NCBI GenBank assembly: GCA_902729315.2
Contig: LR746280.1
Span: forward strand, 3,158,501 to 3,222,500
Source: Spirodela intermedia
Taxonomy: Eukaryota; Streptophyta; Magnoliopsida; Alismatales; Araceae
Length of the DNA stretch: 64,000 nt
Direction of reading: 5' to 3'
Part shown: positions 39,201-51,200 of the stretch, piece by piece
Layout: every line of letters starts with the position of its first letter
Position numbering within the stretch: position 1 is the stretch's first letter
Program-made: the position numbers and the translations under genes
Notes under the pieces: model-generated
The model's database searches: none
Seen by the model: only the letters and a program-made list of their open reading frames with translations
What the model was told of the DNA's origin: nothing

Positions 39201-40020
39201 AGCTTTCTGAAGATTGATTTAAGCTGAACGCTTAGAACTAATATAACTTAGCTGAACCCTAAGAAATTCATGAATAATCACCATAAACTCTGCCGCATGT
39301 ACATGTTCCAATCTACCTAGTCTCAAGAAAGAAGATGTCAAGATCTTGGTCCATATCTTAAGCATGTTCTTCCTTCAATATCGATTTATGTTCCATTGAA
39401 AAAGTGCTAATCCTTATTGGCATAGGCTTTCTTTGGGCAATTTAAACCCCTCTTAAGATATGAACCAAGCTCTCAGTCCCCTTGGTAAATGGACTAATTA
39501 GACAATCATTATTATAAATTTTAATTCACGTGTATCTTTTAATTCAACAAGGACCAAGAAATAGAGCTTTGAGCTTATTAACTTTATCATTATCATAGTC
39601 ATTCCTTCAGGCGTCATTTTTGGTTCCAAATTTAGAGAATTGCAGCTCGGGCTGGGCCACCTGGGTTCTTTGGTCCATGGGCTCTCCCGTATTCGAGTAC
39701 ATCTTCAACTACAGCAAGAAAAGGGCAAATAGGAAATCGTTAGCATAAATCCATGTGGCAAAGAAACGGGCTCGAGTTTTTTATCCACGTGAGCGAAGCG
39801 GCTCCGTCAGGCGTCATCAAAAAGGCTCGAATTTGTGTAAGTTCGCCCCATCGGTCACCGATATATTTTGAATTGCACTTAAGAAAGGAGAAATTAGCCG
39901 ATCATTGATACCACCCTGGTTCCTCACCATATCTCCCATCTTTATCAAGGCAAAGCGTTGATGATACTATCCGAACGATATCAACGATAATCCCATCAAG
40001 ATCTTGTGGCGTCATTAGTT
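36234..40020. other. Intergenic DNA with retroelement-like patches
   Basis: No ORF is worth naming. A 174-bp-period direct duplication lies at 37968-38220. Near 38370-38400 a GGTCTATTCACCCC-like phrase resembles the boundary region of some plant Ty1-copia elements, but that is weak. From about 39,600 composition rises towards the downstream flank of the TOD1-like gene. Confidence 0.4.
37968..38225 (+). repeat. Direct duplication, period about 174 bp
   Basis: The block AAACTATCTAATTGCTTTATT ... CATAATATTTAATCTTT at about 37968-38045 recurs as AAACTATATAATTACTTTATT ... GAATATTTAATCTTT at about 38142-38205. Divergence is roughly a fifth of positions. No coding role. Confidence 0.65.
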
Positions 40021-40299
40021 CGATCAGCCTTTACGTCCACGAATCAAAAAAATTGGGCAAGGAACGTGAAAGATTCGGAGAGATCCCTATGTTACAAAAA
40101 CTTGGCAAGAATTTAAACGAGAAATCAAGAAGAAGAGGAAGCAGGAGAAGGAGATCAAAGATGTGGGTAGACCTCCGTCTGTGCTGGAGATTGAGCTCGT
40201 CGGATGAGTTGCAGACGGCGGCACACATTTCCTAGGCTTCCACGAGACGAGTGCATTACACCGGTTGTTAGCGGCGCAGTCGCTGCCGTCGGCGCTTGC

Positions 40300-42391
40300 T
40301 CACTCGCCGTCGTTTGCTTCCTCCCCCCACATCTTCAGAAGGTAGCCCTTGCAGCTGCTCCCACGGAGGCCCCGGGAAGAGGCCCTCCTCGGTTTCAACC
40401 CACCATGCTCAACGGCGGCGATGGCGCCACCGCCAGCGGGCTTGAGGTTATGCCGGTACTCGACAGCGATCTGCTCCAGCACCGCCGCGGGGAACATGTG
40501 GATGCGTACCTGCGGCCGCATGAGGTCCCTGACATAGGCAAAGGCCAGCTGGTCCCGTGGATTAAACGCCTCCAGCTCGTTGAACAGCAGGCAGGAGAAA
40601 AGGTCGCTCCGCCGACCGTGCCGCCGGAGAATGATCGCCGTGTCGGGGACATCTGAAGGTTAGCTCCATCCTGTCAATCCATGACTTCCTTCTTTACACC
40701 CAAGTGGGGGTACAGTAGTTACTCTAGGGCGTTCACCTGTGGTGTAGGGGAGCTTGGCCGGCGACCATGGCTGAAGCCCGTTCTCGCAGTAGGCCTCCAT
40801 CTGCGCGCGTAGCCCATCAACGTCCGGCCATTTCCGCCACCTCGCTGTGGCCACCGCCTCCTCCATGGTGTGGACGCTGAGGGGGTGGCGGGAGACGGCC
40901 ATGTCAGCGCCGGCGGCGACGAGGAGGGAGTGAATCAGGAGGAGGGGGTCCGCTGTTAGCTGCATCTTGGCGTCCACCCAGAGGCTGAACTTGGCGCTGG
41001 GAAAGAGACGATGGAGGAGGTGCTTGGGTACGACGCCGTTCATGGCAGGGTTGGCGTATGGCAGCGCCGCTGTGGGTAGCCTGACGACGCGCCACACGCC
41101 GATCTTGTTGGGCTCTCCGTCTGTGGCTTCATGTTCCTCCTCAGCTGGTTCCAGAGGGCGGAGGAGATGGTGGGCGGTGAGGGCGCGGAGGGTGGCGTCG
41201 TCGACGAAGACGAAGAAGCAGACGGTTTCCAGGGTCTTGACCCCCAGACCCATCGGCTGCCGCAGCTTGTCGTGGTCGCTGAAGATGGCCGAGGCCACCG
41301 CCACCCCCTTGCAACTCTCCATCGCCGCTTTGTCTGGAATCCACCGCCCACTCCTCGTGAAGGTGCAGAAGATGATGACGAAGAAAGAAGAAGAAGAAGA
41401 CGAAGATGATGATGGTGATGATGATGAAGAAAGAAGGAGAAGAAGAAGAAGAAGAAGATGATGAGGATGATGAAGACGAAGAAAGAAGAAGAGGAAGACG
41501 AAGATGATGATGGTCATGATGATGAAGAAAGAAGAAGAGGAAGACGAAGATGATGATGGCCATGATGATGAAGAAAGAAGAAAAAGAAGAAGAAGATGAT
41601 GTTGATTATAATGACGACAAGAATAATAATACGAAGAACAAGAACAAGAAGGTGATAATAACGATGATAAAGAAGAAGACAACGACGAGGAAAACAAGAA
41701 TAAGAAGAAGAAGCTGGATGCTGCACCGACCTGACAGACGAACGGGGAATTCCCGAAAGAACCCGCAGGGGACCTCCGGCGGCGCCGTGCCATCATCATC
41801 GCCGCCGCCGCTGTTCCCTAGGGTGAAGTACGATTTCCTCTCCTGAGTAGTGAAATTCCCGGCGAAACTCGTTCTCGTCCCGCTCATATACCTCACGCGC
41901 ACCGCCGGCGAAGGGTACGACGAGTTCCTCGACAGGCTCTGGATCTCCGCAAAGGCCGCCAGATAATCTGCAGCGGAATTCCACGCCTTTAGGACGATTT
42001 CCGATCCAGAGAACCCAAAAAACCAACACAGAAACGCGGTATGCCAAAGAGAGATTTCTTCGGGACCTGGGAAGAGGACGGGGGAGTCGCAGGAGGGGGA
42101 CGAGGAAGACGATGGGAGGGCGTGCTTGTGCTCGCCATAGGCGGTGGGATAGGAGAAGAGGGGTTCGCTCAGGCGGCTATGGAGGTCGGTGTAGAGGGGA
42201 TAGGGGAAGCGGAAGAGGCAGCCGGTGTGGGAGATGGTGACATCGAGGGAGATGAGGAGGGAGGTGGCAAGGTACAGCAGGGATAGGCAGAGCAGCTTCG
42301 ACTGGAAAACCAACGGCGTCTTCCATGAGACCCCCGGTGCCTCCTCGCCGTCCACAGCTTCCCCTACGCAAAGGCTCCTCCTCTCTCCCAT
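40300..42391 (-). CDS. DUF616 / TOD1-like membrane protein (glycosyltransferase fold)
   Basis: Four minus-strand exons, 42391-42067, 41967-41731, 41333-40737 and 40652-40300, join in frame to 503 residues. An N-terminal signal anchor (about residues 33-51) makes it a type II endomembrane protein. The DUF616 block follows: YGEHKHALP, CGFFREFPV, AMESCKGVAVASAIFSDHDKLRQP, CFFVFVDD, SLWVDAKMQL, ATARWRKW, YCENGLQPWSP and DVPDTAIILRRHG. The family includes Arabidopsis TOD1 (reported as a Golgi alkaline ceramidase needed for turgor regulation in pollen and guard cells) and MUCI70-type putative glycosyltransferases. Which activity applies here cannot be told. The 397-bp second intron is almost entirely a GAA/GAT triplet array. 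Its acceptor ATTCCAG at 41334 is chosen because it alone restores SDKAAMESC. Confidence 0.88.
41378..41712 (+). repeat. GAA/GAT triplet array within an intron
   Basis: About 330 bp consisting almost only of GAA, AAG, GAT and GAC triplets on the plus strand, occupying most of the 397-bp intron 2 of the DUF616 gene (TTC/ATC on the coding strand). Longer units such as a GATGATGATGGTCATGATGATGAAGAA-type block (about 60 bp) are themselves duplicated near 41500-41570. The triplet composition leaves several frames open on both strands, which explains long spurious ORFs there. Confidence 0.9.
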
Positions 42392-42620
42392 TTACTCCCC
42401 GAAACCTGCTCCTCTTGCTCCTCCGATACTTGCCATTGAGGGAGAGAGAGAGAGAGAGCTGGACGAGGTCCTCTTCAGTTTGCCACGTTGCATGGGATGG
42501 CGTCCTTATATGGTCGGAGACGTGCCACGTAAGATGGCGAAGGGTTCGCGGATCGTCCAGATTCCCCGGCTGTGGCCGTATGGGCATTCTATCGATCGCC
42601 TGAACTTAATGCTGCTCTCG
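42392..42620 (-). promoter_or_regulatory. Proximal promoter/leader of the DUF616 gene
   Basis: On the minus strand a TATAAGG-type TATA element lies near 42508-42514, about 120 bp before the ATG. Between them a CT-rich leader ((GA)n on the plus strand, 42441-42458) is typical of plant 5-prime untranslated regions. Confidence 0.45.
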
Positions 42621-42812
42621 TAGCTTCCTATTCACGATGGTCACCAAGAGAGCCTCCAACAGTTGGCCCCCACAAAACTAGTTATCGGTGCAGACTAGCC
42701 TCTCCTGCCTCATTGGTCCTAGTAGGGATTTCTTGCATGGAACAATAGGTCATGGGGCCTAATATTTAAAATTCGGGTCTAATAAAAAATTCACCCTCCC
42801 CGGATGTTCATC

Positions 42813-42844
<32 letters not shown>

Positions 42845-43308
42845 AATTTTGGAATTATAAATAATTTGAAAAATGGGTCCAAAGTAGCCGAAGTATAGTC
42901 CATTATGATTGGCCCCACACCAAGCTGGGGCTAGGGCTCATAGTGTTTCATCCCTAATCCCATCCACTGTTCCAGGGCAAGGCTTGGGAGGTTCTAAGCA
43001 TGGAACCGCTTTGGACCTTTTAATTTAGATATTCTTGTTCAAGATGCCCCTAGACAGATGAACCTTCCTATTACACTTACTTAATACTGCATTTTCAAGA
43101 TATGGTATTTAGATTTAAAATTTACTCTAAAGCACTTACAGTCAAAAATCTTTCATGGAAACAATGTTTTCCAACATTAGATTTTCTCCTGCAGATATTT
43201 GTTCCAATTTTTAGATGTTTCAATCTTCCTCTAAAATAAAACTTTCAAGCTCATGTATTGATATGTTATTTTGTTGTTACTAGGTAAAATATTGGTACTA
43301 GGCTTATG

Positions 43309-43355
43309 ATTACTATGTCTGGACATGTTTGACAACAATGTCCAGACATAGTAAT
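43309..43355. repeat. Perfect 18-bp inverted repeat, 11-nt loop
   Basis: ATTACTATGTCTGGACAT (43309-43326) is followed by an 11-base loop and its exact reverse complement (43338-43355). No pyrimidine tail or ORF adjoins it, so it is not an obvious terminator. Perfect pairing in an otherwise diverged AT-rich region suggests recent origin or selection. Confidence 0.9.
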
Positions 43356-43738
43356 TAAAAAATAATATCCCTTGAAACCGTTTTCAAATGATTTTCTTAT
43401 GAAACTTTCCAAGTTGAAGATATAACAGATATTTTAATTGATGATGAAAACTACTTTGAGCTATTAAATTGATTTATATCATTATTTTTGTACTACTTTG
43501 TTTACATGGCTTTTTATTCTTTCCCCTTATAATGGTGTTTGTGAGTCAATTTATTAATCTTATTATTATCATCTCAAATTACCCACCTTAATTCAATAGT
43601 TTTCTTTGTAATTATGAAATATTGGTACAAATCTTGCCTTTTGAGGGTGTAAAATTCAATTTAGGGACTTGACTTGTATAATTTTGGCATGGGATAGTGA
43701 AGGGGTGCCCTGTAGGAATTTTCTTAGAAGAATAGAGA

Positions 43739-44110
43739 TATCACAATGATACAAGTTATGGTGGCAACAACAAGTAAAAAGAGAGTAGTTTTGTGGATGG
43801 CACTGCCATGGAAGTCAACGATGAGAGCAAAAGTAAAACAAGTTTTTGAGATTTTTTTTTTGTTATTATAATTTCTCATGTGGGTTTTTCTTCATTTTTC
43901 AATCACATGATATAATTCTCCATAAAAGGGAACATAGATCACAATGATACAAGTTATAAAGATGACAATTTCAATAAAAAGAGGATATCTCTTGGGACAA
44001 CTATCCTATGGAAGTCAACCATGAGCAAAAATAAAACAATTTTTTAAAATTTTACTATTAGTTATAAATTCTCATGTGGGCTTTTCTTCATTTTTCAATC
44101 GCATGGTTGT
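43739..44110 (+). repeat. Tandem duplication, period about 198 bp
   Basis: TCACAATGATACAAGTTAT ... CATGGAAGTCAACGATGAG ... TCTCATGTGGGTTTTTCTTC starting near 43741 is repeated from about 43939 with moderate divergence. Neither copy is coding. Confidence 0.75.
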
Positions 44111-45294
44111 CCAAATCACTAAGGCCTAATAAGTGCATATCGTGAGTTCTTTTCCTTAAATAAATGAAAATTTAAAGTATTAATAAATAATAGTGTTTGA
44201 ACCTAAAAGCTCCAAACCCTGAAATCATGGGTTAATTTTTTGCTGTACTTGGGAATCCTAATAGGTATGGTATTCTTCATGATATACAAAGAAGATTATG
44301 CTCATTCGGAGTTATTAGAAGAATAAGATCAAATTTGCTTTTTTCGTAATTATTGATCTCCATATAGTTGAAAAATAATCGCTAAACTTGAAGCATGGGT
44401 TATTATTATGGTGGTTTGTAACAAACATTTTTCATCTAAATCAAAATTTTAATTTGATCAAATACAATAAGTTATAAAAAATTGAGATAATTTGAGATAC
44501 TTATTGGCGTCAAACCCTGTTTTCTTATTTCATCATGACTGGTCTCTTTGTGATTATTTGGGCACAGGAAGAAGACCCAAGATTCATCACATGTTTAGTG
44601 TTCTTCAAGGCGATCACTTTAGTCAACGTTTTGTCATCTAGGCCCCTTCACTTCAAGATGTTGGACTGCCTACAACAACCAAGCATAGTTCATCCATGGC
44701 ATTCATAAAAAATACTAATAATCATATATATGGTTTAATGGCTATAAATTCATATGTAGACGGAAAATAGGTAGAGAAATGAATGCTGTTGACCAAAATA
44801 AGGGTAAATCATAAAATCATATCTAATTGTTGCTCAAATAAATGTGTGGGCCCCACAAAGTCCTTTCCTCAGATTTAATCTCAACGCTCTTTGAACTGCC
44901 CTCAATCGATTTCCGTTTGGGTCTTCTCTCATTCTGGTCTCAGGCTTTCTCCACCATCCCAGAATTCCTTTCAGCTGACTGCTTCAGATAAGGATATCCG
45001 ATTCTTTTTTCCCCGAAACCCGTTACGGACCCGGAAATGGTTCTACCGGAGTTCTCGGTCGGCTTCCTCCTCTCGAGTCCTCGCTCTATGCTCTACGGTC
45101 TTCGGCTCTGAGTTGACCCGGAGCGAACCTCTCTCCCCGCCCCCCCACCGCTTTCAGTCTGGGGATGGTCTCTATTGCCAGCGGCAGGAAGGGCTGCGGA
45201 GAGAGGACGTGAGGAGGCATCAGAGTTGCTGGTGGGGCTCCTCTCTCTCCGTCTTCTGCCAGCGGTCTCCGCTGGGATCGGGGAAGTCGCAGGT

Positions 45295-48200
45295 ATGTCC
45301 AAGGTGCTGCCGTATTCGATGCAGGATGTGGGCTACGATAACGACAAATTCCGTCCTCGCAGCTATATCCAGGTCTTCACACTGTTCTTCATCATCTTCT
45401 TTTCCTCGTCCCGGTTGTCTTCGTTCAGATCGGATTCCGGTCCTGTTTTTCTGTTATCTCCTTTTAATTTTCACCTTTCGGACTCCGTGGATCTTAACGG
45501 GCAGATTTACCATGTGACGCTAATATTTCTTCTTTTGAATTTTTTTTTGTGTTTTATGATGCTATCTATCTGTGACGTCTTTCCAATTGTTCTTTTTGTC
45601 GGTGCCATTGTGGGTGGGCACCTTGATTTCAGCCTTTCTCCATCTCTTTTTCTTGATTATGATCATTTTTTTTTTTAAATGCTAACATATGGATGAGGAT
45701 CGGCTCGAACGAGTGAGAACAAACACTGTTTATGCACGAGAAACTTTAGAGCAGGGAAAGAGATGATACGAAACATGGATCAAATTAGGTAATTTTAGAG
45801 ATTGTCGTGGGATGGGGAAGCAAATTTTAACGGGATAATGTGATAAAATGATTGTGATAATATGCTGAAAGAAGGAACCATCTATACCACCGAAAAAGAA
45901 ATTATGTAGTTATGAAGGATTATAATTAACATTGTCTAAGAATTAAGAGTTGTTTCTGTCATTTTTGGGATACTAAAGATTCTCAAAATCATTCATAGAA
46001 TGATTGGTCACTGTGCCATGTATTTAGGTGAACTAGATAGAGTAGTTGTCTGCACAATAGACAAAGTATCATGATCTGAAAAAGGCATGGGACATGAAGC
46101 ATGACTGCTTCGCTCATATTTGTTTCTTTAGATTTTCATGTCCCTTATCCTAAAGACAATGTGAAAAGTTGTGGTTACCATGTAGGTTATGCATCTCATC
46201 ATTATGATTGATGGATCACGTAAGCCAATTTCAACTAGACAATATGGGATCAGCCTGGTAATACAGTGGGCCTAATACTGTCTCCAGTCCATCTTAGGCT
46301 GCCTGACATGAAGGGTGATTCTATACTGCTTTGTGTAACACACTGCTTTTTGAAACTTATAAAGATAAGACAATGCATATTATGTGATAAAAGGATGCCT
46401 CACTAGAGTTGGACTTGTGGTCTCCTTGACTATTCAGCAAACCAGTGCTTGGCACTTTTGGGTGGAAAAGATCAAAGATGGCCCTCCCCAGAGAGCACCC
46501 TCAAGGCTCACATATGGTTAGATAAAGTGAATCACTGTAGTTTCGCTCTCTGACAGATGAACAAGAAGAAACACTCACAAGAGAACAATGGAAAAAATTA
46601 GCAGCAGAAGATGTGAAGCAGCTAAAGCAATCAGATGGTGAGCAATATTTTGATTACAGTGGCACCTACGGCCATCGAGTTGTAGGTGGGTCAACATCGC
46701 ACATATTGCAAGTTTCAACAGCAGAATCTGGAGGATAAGGTGGTTTCCAGCCTATTGACAAGAAATTACATGTAACCCATAATACCATGCTATATAATAT
46801 TACCAAACACTTCATTTCCATTGAGAGGTGGAGATAAAATGTGAAAGCTTCATAACAACAATGTTTTGTCTGCCATCCTGCAGGAATTGTTTCGTAGGCA
46901 AATGAACTGGAAATTTAATAACGTTGATGCAGGTTTCAGTGCAATCTGAATGAAACCTGAGCCCAGTTTGTGGACCGGATTGTGGCTCCTTTAGTTTTGG
47001 TTTCACTTTTTTGTTGTTTAGACCCACCTTAAATTGGAACAGACCTCGGCATGACTTATTGACACTGCTAGGAGCCAACACGCTCAGGCCTATTATTCCA
47101 GTTTATGCAATAATTTTTCAGTTAGTAACCAGGGAAATAACTAGTTGACAATATTTTCAGTTAGTAACTATGCTAAGAAAATGTGTTGTGGGACAGTTTT
47201 ACTGGTCAATGCCATGTAGTACTTCAGGTTTAGGTTTTTCTTCCTGGTCAGGCAATCAGTAGGCTGCGTCTGGAACCTCTGAGACCTTGCTCCTTGGTGA
47301 TCGTCACTTCAGGTGGCTACATTGATATATGGTTTGTGGTACTTATATTTACATATTGGCTGATTAACTTTTGTCTTTGTCTTGTTTTCTTTTAATTTTC
47401 TTGGTTAAAACATCTTTTCTTATAAAAAACTATGATGCATGGAGATTATAGTTTTTTTCTTCCTCCATGATTGCTTATATTTTTTTCGGATATATTTTCT
47501 TCACTTATCTTTGTCTTTTGTCACACTAGGGAATAAGTCAGGCTTTTGCTACCAAAAATATCAAGCGCAGTTGTGCAAAATGTACTACTGGAAGGTTTTT
47601 ATTGCTACTCATGATCTGTGGCGTTATATATCTAATTACGGTGCATAAAACTCCAGTTCATTCTCGCTCAACTGGATCTCTAGATGGTGTAACTTCTGGA
47701 GGTCAACATACTCAAACAAATCCTGGTGGCAGCAGGATTGGAAGGCTTTTGAGAAAACCTCCAAGGCTTCCTCCACGTCTTCCCCCACAGCTTCCTCCAG
47801 ACAAATTGCTGAATAAGTCTTCTCTACTTGCTTCCAACAAGTTGAATTCCTCCAGAGTATGGGCATTCAGGCAAGAAGCGGTTAGGAAGGCTTTCGTTCA
47901 TGCATGGTCTGGCTATAAGAATTATGCAATGGGTTATGATGAACTTATGCCACTGAGTAGGAGAGGCACAGATGGATTAGGAGGTTTAGGTGCCACAGTA
48001 GTGGATTCCTTAGATACAGCCATAATAATGGGTATTGATGACGTTGTTTCTGATGCTGGGACATGGATACAAAACAATCTTTCTGAGAGAATTAATCAGA
48101 AAGGACAGGTCAATTTATTTGAAACTACTATACGAGTTCTAGGAGGGCTGCTTAGCGCATACCACTTGCAAGGGGGAGACCCTGGTACCCTGGCTGACAT

Positions 48201-51200
48201 GGGAATCCCAGCGCATGTTGAAGGACCGAAGGCTAAAGTCTACCTGGAAACAGCTAAGAACCTGGCAGACCGGCTCTTATCTGCTTTTACGTCAAGCCCA
48301 ACTCCTATTCCTTTCAGTGATGTGATTCTTCGTGATCGTTCTGCACACCCAGCTCCAAATGGTTTGAGTAGTACTGCGGAAGTTTCCACCCTGCAGCTTG
48401 AGTTCAACTACCTGAGTGACATTTCTGGGGATCCGAAATATGGTTTAGCAGCAATGAAGGTTTTCGAGCATCTGAAAACACTTCCAAAGGTTCAGGGCCT
48501 AGTGCCTATATACATAAGGTAAGAGGCCACTGATGTCAATCGTAAAATGCATTTTTTTCATGCTCTTGGTTTCTTTTCTCATTTTATTCATATGATGCAA
48601 TTTTTTGTATTACTGTCTGCTATGATTTGCATGAGATGGAACAGGTCTATTTTTGTTATTTTCAGCTGGAAAACAGTGGGTTATATTTTATTGATTCTAT
48701 GTCATTATGAGGCCAAGACTTATTTCAATGAATTTTTTGTCTTTTTAAGTGGCTAATATTCGTTTGCCTTCATTTTCTTTGATGTATTCTGAACTTAATG
48801 CATTGTTGCTGTACTTTTTCCCCTTTGCATAGATAAGTTTCTGTTTTTTCTCTGTTGGTTGCTGGAGCACACATCAATTCGAGGTGGAAACTTTCTTTTA
48901 TACTAGTTGTTTGAACTCATCCAATGTCGCTTTCTTCTTTCATCCAGATATACATTAATAAATATCAGAAATCCTTTCAAACTTTCAAACGGGGATTTCA
49001 TGAAAGAAACAATATTTTCTGGCACGTTTCGTTCTTAATGTCAACCTATGTTACCTTGATCTTTCATTTCTAGACTATCCTTTTTTTGTTTGATATTTGA
49101 TACTGAACCTCTTCCGAATACTTGATTGATTTCAAATCTCAAAGAAATTGAAGGATCGACGTGCTCCACTACATAATGTACTTGGGCACCATAAATCGTG
49201 ATCATATACTTGTTATGATATCTATATGGAATGAATAAAGAAGGTTTTATGCATATGTCTCTCGTTATGGTAAGTTGGTCTTAATAAGAAATATATGATT
49301 AAACAAAAGGAGACCTTTAATTGTGAGTCAGTTATTCCCATGTTTCACCATTGGCTATGAAATCACAGGATATTCCATTATACTCTTGAATCTAAAAATA
49401 AGGACTCTTTTGTTCATCCTGTGCCATGCATGTGCCAATTTATCTCAAAATTGTCCGTAGTTTTGGTTACAGATATATAGCTGAATCAAGTGTGCACGCA
49501 AAAACCTAAACTGAAATTTGTCAAAAATAACTCCCATCCAGCAGGTCATTCCCCAAGTCTCTCGTGGTAGTGTGGCCGTTCATTTCGTTTCCTCACATAT
49601 GCATGTTTAAAGCATATTGCCACGCCCTACATGTCATTATATAAGTCCTCGTTTTCTTAAATTCGCCAACTGTTGTGCTTCTGAGTAGACTTTTCCAATT
49701 TATTTTTACTCACTGACTCTTTTAACAGTTTGTTTCTATGGATGAATCCCGTGCCATATCGTAATTTAATTAGCGTTGAATGCATATGAATTTTTATGTG
49801 GCTTATTTCTATTCTTTCATTCGTTTTCTTTAATTAATGGTCTTTTCTCAACGTTGTCCTAAATCAACTATTTTCTTTGAATTTTTTTAATCACAGCCCT
49901 CACTCTGGTCAGTTTAGTGGAGAAAATATTCGATTAGGATCACGAGGTGACAGCTATTATGAGTACCTAATCAAAGTATGGCTTCATCAAGGAGGTAGCC
50001 GCAACAGTCGTCTGAAGTATTTGCATGATATGTATGAGGAAGCAATGAAAGGTGTTATGAACCTTCTTCTTCGGAAGTCGATTCCCAAAGGATTAGTGTT
50101 TGTAGGAGAGTTACCTTATGGACATGGTGGTGGCTTTAGTCCAAAAATGGATCATCTGGTATGCAATTCTTTTACTACTATGTTCACTAACCTAAAAACC
50201 TTCTGCGTTTTTAATTTTTATTTGAATTTACGGACAAAATGGTCTCTGATAATATAAACAAGTTTTTCACAGTTTACATCTGTTTCCTATGCGCGCATGG
50301 ACCTAACTATGGTTTATTATGCCCAAGTAAATTCGTCAGTTTGTCATATGTGCCAGAAAGTCGATGGATTCTGGAGTTTACAAAAAAGCAAGTCATGTTT
50401 TCAGTTGACAAGGAATCTATGCATCGTCTGTACGCTATTTCATAGATATTTATGGTTCAATTTCATCTGTGTTTTTATGTGCAAAACTTTTTGGGCATAC
50501 AGGAATTTCACCGTACGTTTTGGGGTTGTGCTGTTTGTGATTATAGTCATCATTCAATAGTTTCCATGTATGCAACTTTCCCGATACACATTCTTCTGCA
50601 GCCCCTTTTAACTTTTTGAGCAAGAGAGGCTTCAGTTTGGTCTCAGAACCTTGAAAGTCTTACACAGTCAACTGAAGGGTAGGCCATGCTTGAAGCCTAC
50701 GGCTTTCACCCGAAATCTCTTAACTTGGCGTGGTCAGAGAATACAGGCGTTCTTTCGAGGATTATTTGGCGAAAGACATGTGATTCAAACCATTGCCATA
50801 TGCATGCTTCTTGGTTTTGTAGTAGCTTGCACTGTCTTAGTCCGGCCTGCATTTTTGTACTACAAGTTATATCTAAAACTCGCTAAGCATGTAAGAGCCA
50901 ATTATTAACGCTCTTAATCTATCTTCTGTTAACATTTTTGAATATGCTTTTAGCACAATCATATGTGACATCTACCATGCGTACGTTGTGAACAAAGAGT
51001 GATGATTATGGCTGAAGCTGTTAGGGTTTTGAATCTTCGTATCCTAGGTTTACTGTCTGGGCGAAAGTCTGTCGGCTTAATCGCTGATTGCCACAATGAA
51101 GAATGATTGGTTTTAAAGATTTAACGGCCACTTAAAGTATGGGTCTCTGTTCCCTCTATGAATCTCTGTGATCCTTGGGTTTTCATGTGTTCCTTGGAGT

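Larger units (their letters stand above)
42621..44880. other. Intergenic DNA with hairpin and tandem duplication
   Basis: AT-rich and without genes. It contains a (TA)n tract at about 42813-42842, a perfect 18-bp stem hairpin at 43309-43355 and a roughly 200-bp tandem duplication at 43739-44110. The last few hundred bases are upstream DNA of the GH47 gene. Confidence 0.5.

Noticed and set aside
40204-40656. Plus-strand ORFs opposite the DUF616 exons
   Set aside because: Antisense shadows of GC-rich exons.
40660-41799. 379-codon minus-strand ORF read as one protein
   Set aside because: It reads through the triplet-array intron. The true gene uses the exon before it in another frame, and DUF616 conservation resumes only at SDKAAMESC.
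44891-45517. 208-codon plus-strand ORF before the GH47 start
   Set aside because: It covers the 5-prime leader and runs through the first donor site; the conserved MNS3 start is in another frame at 45295.
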